From positions 1 to 6,100 of the forward strand of contig CBDUQI010000285.1 of the NCBI GenBank assembly GCA_965369325.1: 6,100 nt of DNA, given 5' to 3'. Within the stretch, counting starts at the first letter, position 1, and the number at the start of each line of letters is the position of its first letter. Below the pieces are notes generated by a model, which was not told the origin of the DNA, did no database searches, and saw only the letters and a program-made list of their open reading frames with translations. Positions 5,773 to 6,100 of this stretch are shown here, piece by piece. The DNA comes from CBDUQI01 sp965369325. GTDB taxonomy: Bacteria; Pseudomonadota; Gammaproteobacteria; Steroidobacterales; JBCBZW01. Made by a program: the position numbers and the translations under genes.

Positions 5773-6062
5773 CGGGTGGCATCAAGAAAGTCGAGCGGAT
5801 CGTTCCAGCACTCATGAGGCTGCTCATCGTAGTCAACCCCGTAGTCCGCTTTCTCGATATCCAGTGAGCCGGCCCAGTCTTCCGGCGCGGGTGCCGGTTC
5901 CAGAAACAGCTCGAACCAGTGTTCAAGGTCGAATTCATCCACCGTGCCGTCAAAGTGCTGAACGTCCACAGTGAGGGCGTTATCGTCAATCGCCACCACC
6001 TCAAACAACCGTCCGCCAGCTCTGCGGTACCACGCACCAACATTAGGGTTGATGTTGTTCAC
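5769..6062 (-). CDS. Small acidic protein of unknown function (DUF6763-like)
   Basis: A 97-residue protein starting at GTG 6062-6060, with AAGGA two bases upstream (a short spacing). The N-terminal half (MNNINPNVGAWYRR to about residue 57) alternates hydrophobic and polar residues as a small beta-barrel would: FEVVAIDD, TVDVQHFDG, VDEFDLEHWFELFLEP. This segment resembles domains that bind nucleic acids or peptides, but no such claim can be proved here. The C-terminal half is strongly acidic with few hydrophobics (EDWAGSLDIEKADYGVDYDEQ) and probably extended. There is no signal peptide or membrane segment. From memory it resembles short gammaproteobacterial proteins labelled DUF6763; the family label is moderately sure, and the function is unknown. 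It is upstream of and codirectional with the CBS-GGDEF gene but 234 bases away, so an operon is not evident. Confidence 0.8.
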   Translation of the reverse strand: MNNINPNVGAWYRRAGGRLFEVVAIDDNALTVDVQHFDGTVDEFDLEHWFELFLEPAPAPEDWAGSLDIEKADYGVDYDEQPHECWNDPLDFLDATR

Positions 6063-6100
6063 GGTCCTTTCAGGCTGTCAGTAACAGTTCATCGTTTACA
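6063..6100. other. Upstream region of the small acidic gene, cut by the window edge
   Basis: The 38 bases left in the window hold the ribosome site AAGGA (minus strand, 6065-6069). No clear promoter boxes are visible. The promoter probably lies beyond the window. Confidence 0.3.

Noticed and set aside
5738..6043. 101-codon minus-strand ORF overlapping the small acidic gene in another frame
   Set aside because: The alternative frame (5769-6062) has a coherent acidic, family-like composition and a ribosome site. This frame shows neither.

Overview
The window looks like an ordinary chromosomal housekeeping region of a GC-rich gammaproteobacterium. The basis is the close match of the partial dUTPase and of PyrE to enterobacterial and pseudomonad homologues. 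A second basis is the pairing of pyrE with a divergent exonuclease III/Crc-type gene, which in Pseudomonas is the pyrE-crc locus. A marine lineage near Cellvibrionales/Halieaceae is possible, but that is inference. I see no tRNA, rRNA, CRISPR array, insertion sequence or phage gene.

Layout, left to right. (1) Positions 1-198 hold the C-terminal end of dut on the + strand. (2) Positions 274-951 hold an exported DUF4124-type protein on the - strand, convergent with dut. (3) Positions 952-1221 are a 270-base noncoding stretch with a good -10 box facing the DUF4124 gene and a GC-rich inverted repeat just past pyrE. (4) pyrE lies on the - strand at 1222-1869, and I assign its start to a TTG codon behind a strong Shine-Dalgarno sequence. 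(5) A + strand cluster follows: an exonuclease III/Crc-like nuclease (1989-2786), an AmpG-family permease (2790-4106) and a small Rieske ferredoxin-like protein (4103-4471). Gaps are 3 bases and then an ATGA overlap, so this looks like one operon. (6) A structured convergent gap follows at 4472-4544. (7) A two-CBS-domain diguanylate cyclase lies on the - strand at 4545-5534. (8) Positions 5535-5768 are noncoding, with a small palindrome and a possible 10-codon ORF. (9) A small acidic protein of unknown function lies on the - strand at 5769-6062.

Functionally, dut and pyrE both serve pyrimidine nucleotide metabolism: dUTP removal with dUMP supply, and the orotate-to-OMP step. The Crc-lineage nuclease keeps every catalytic residue I can place, so it should be a real AP endonuclease/3'-5' exonuclease and not a Pseudomonas-style catabolite repression cofactor. 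The permease probably imports anhydromuropeptides for wall recycling. Why a soluble Rieske protein is coupled to it is unclear. The CBS-GGDEF protein probably makes c-di-GMP in response to an adenylate-type ligand and has an intact product-inhibition site.

I found no clear new system. The observations most worth checking are the catalytically intact Crc-lineage nuclease, the permease-Rieske coupling, the CBS-GGDEF architecture with its altered N-terminal GGDEF motif, and the frequent non-ATG starts.
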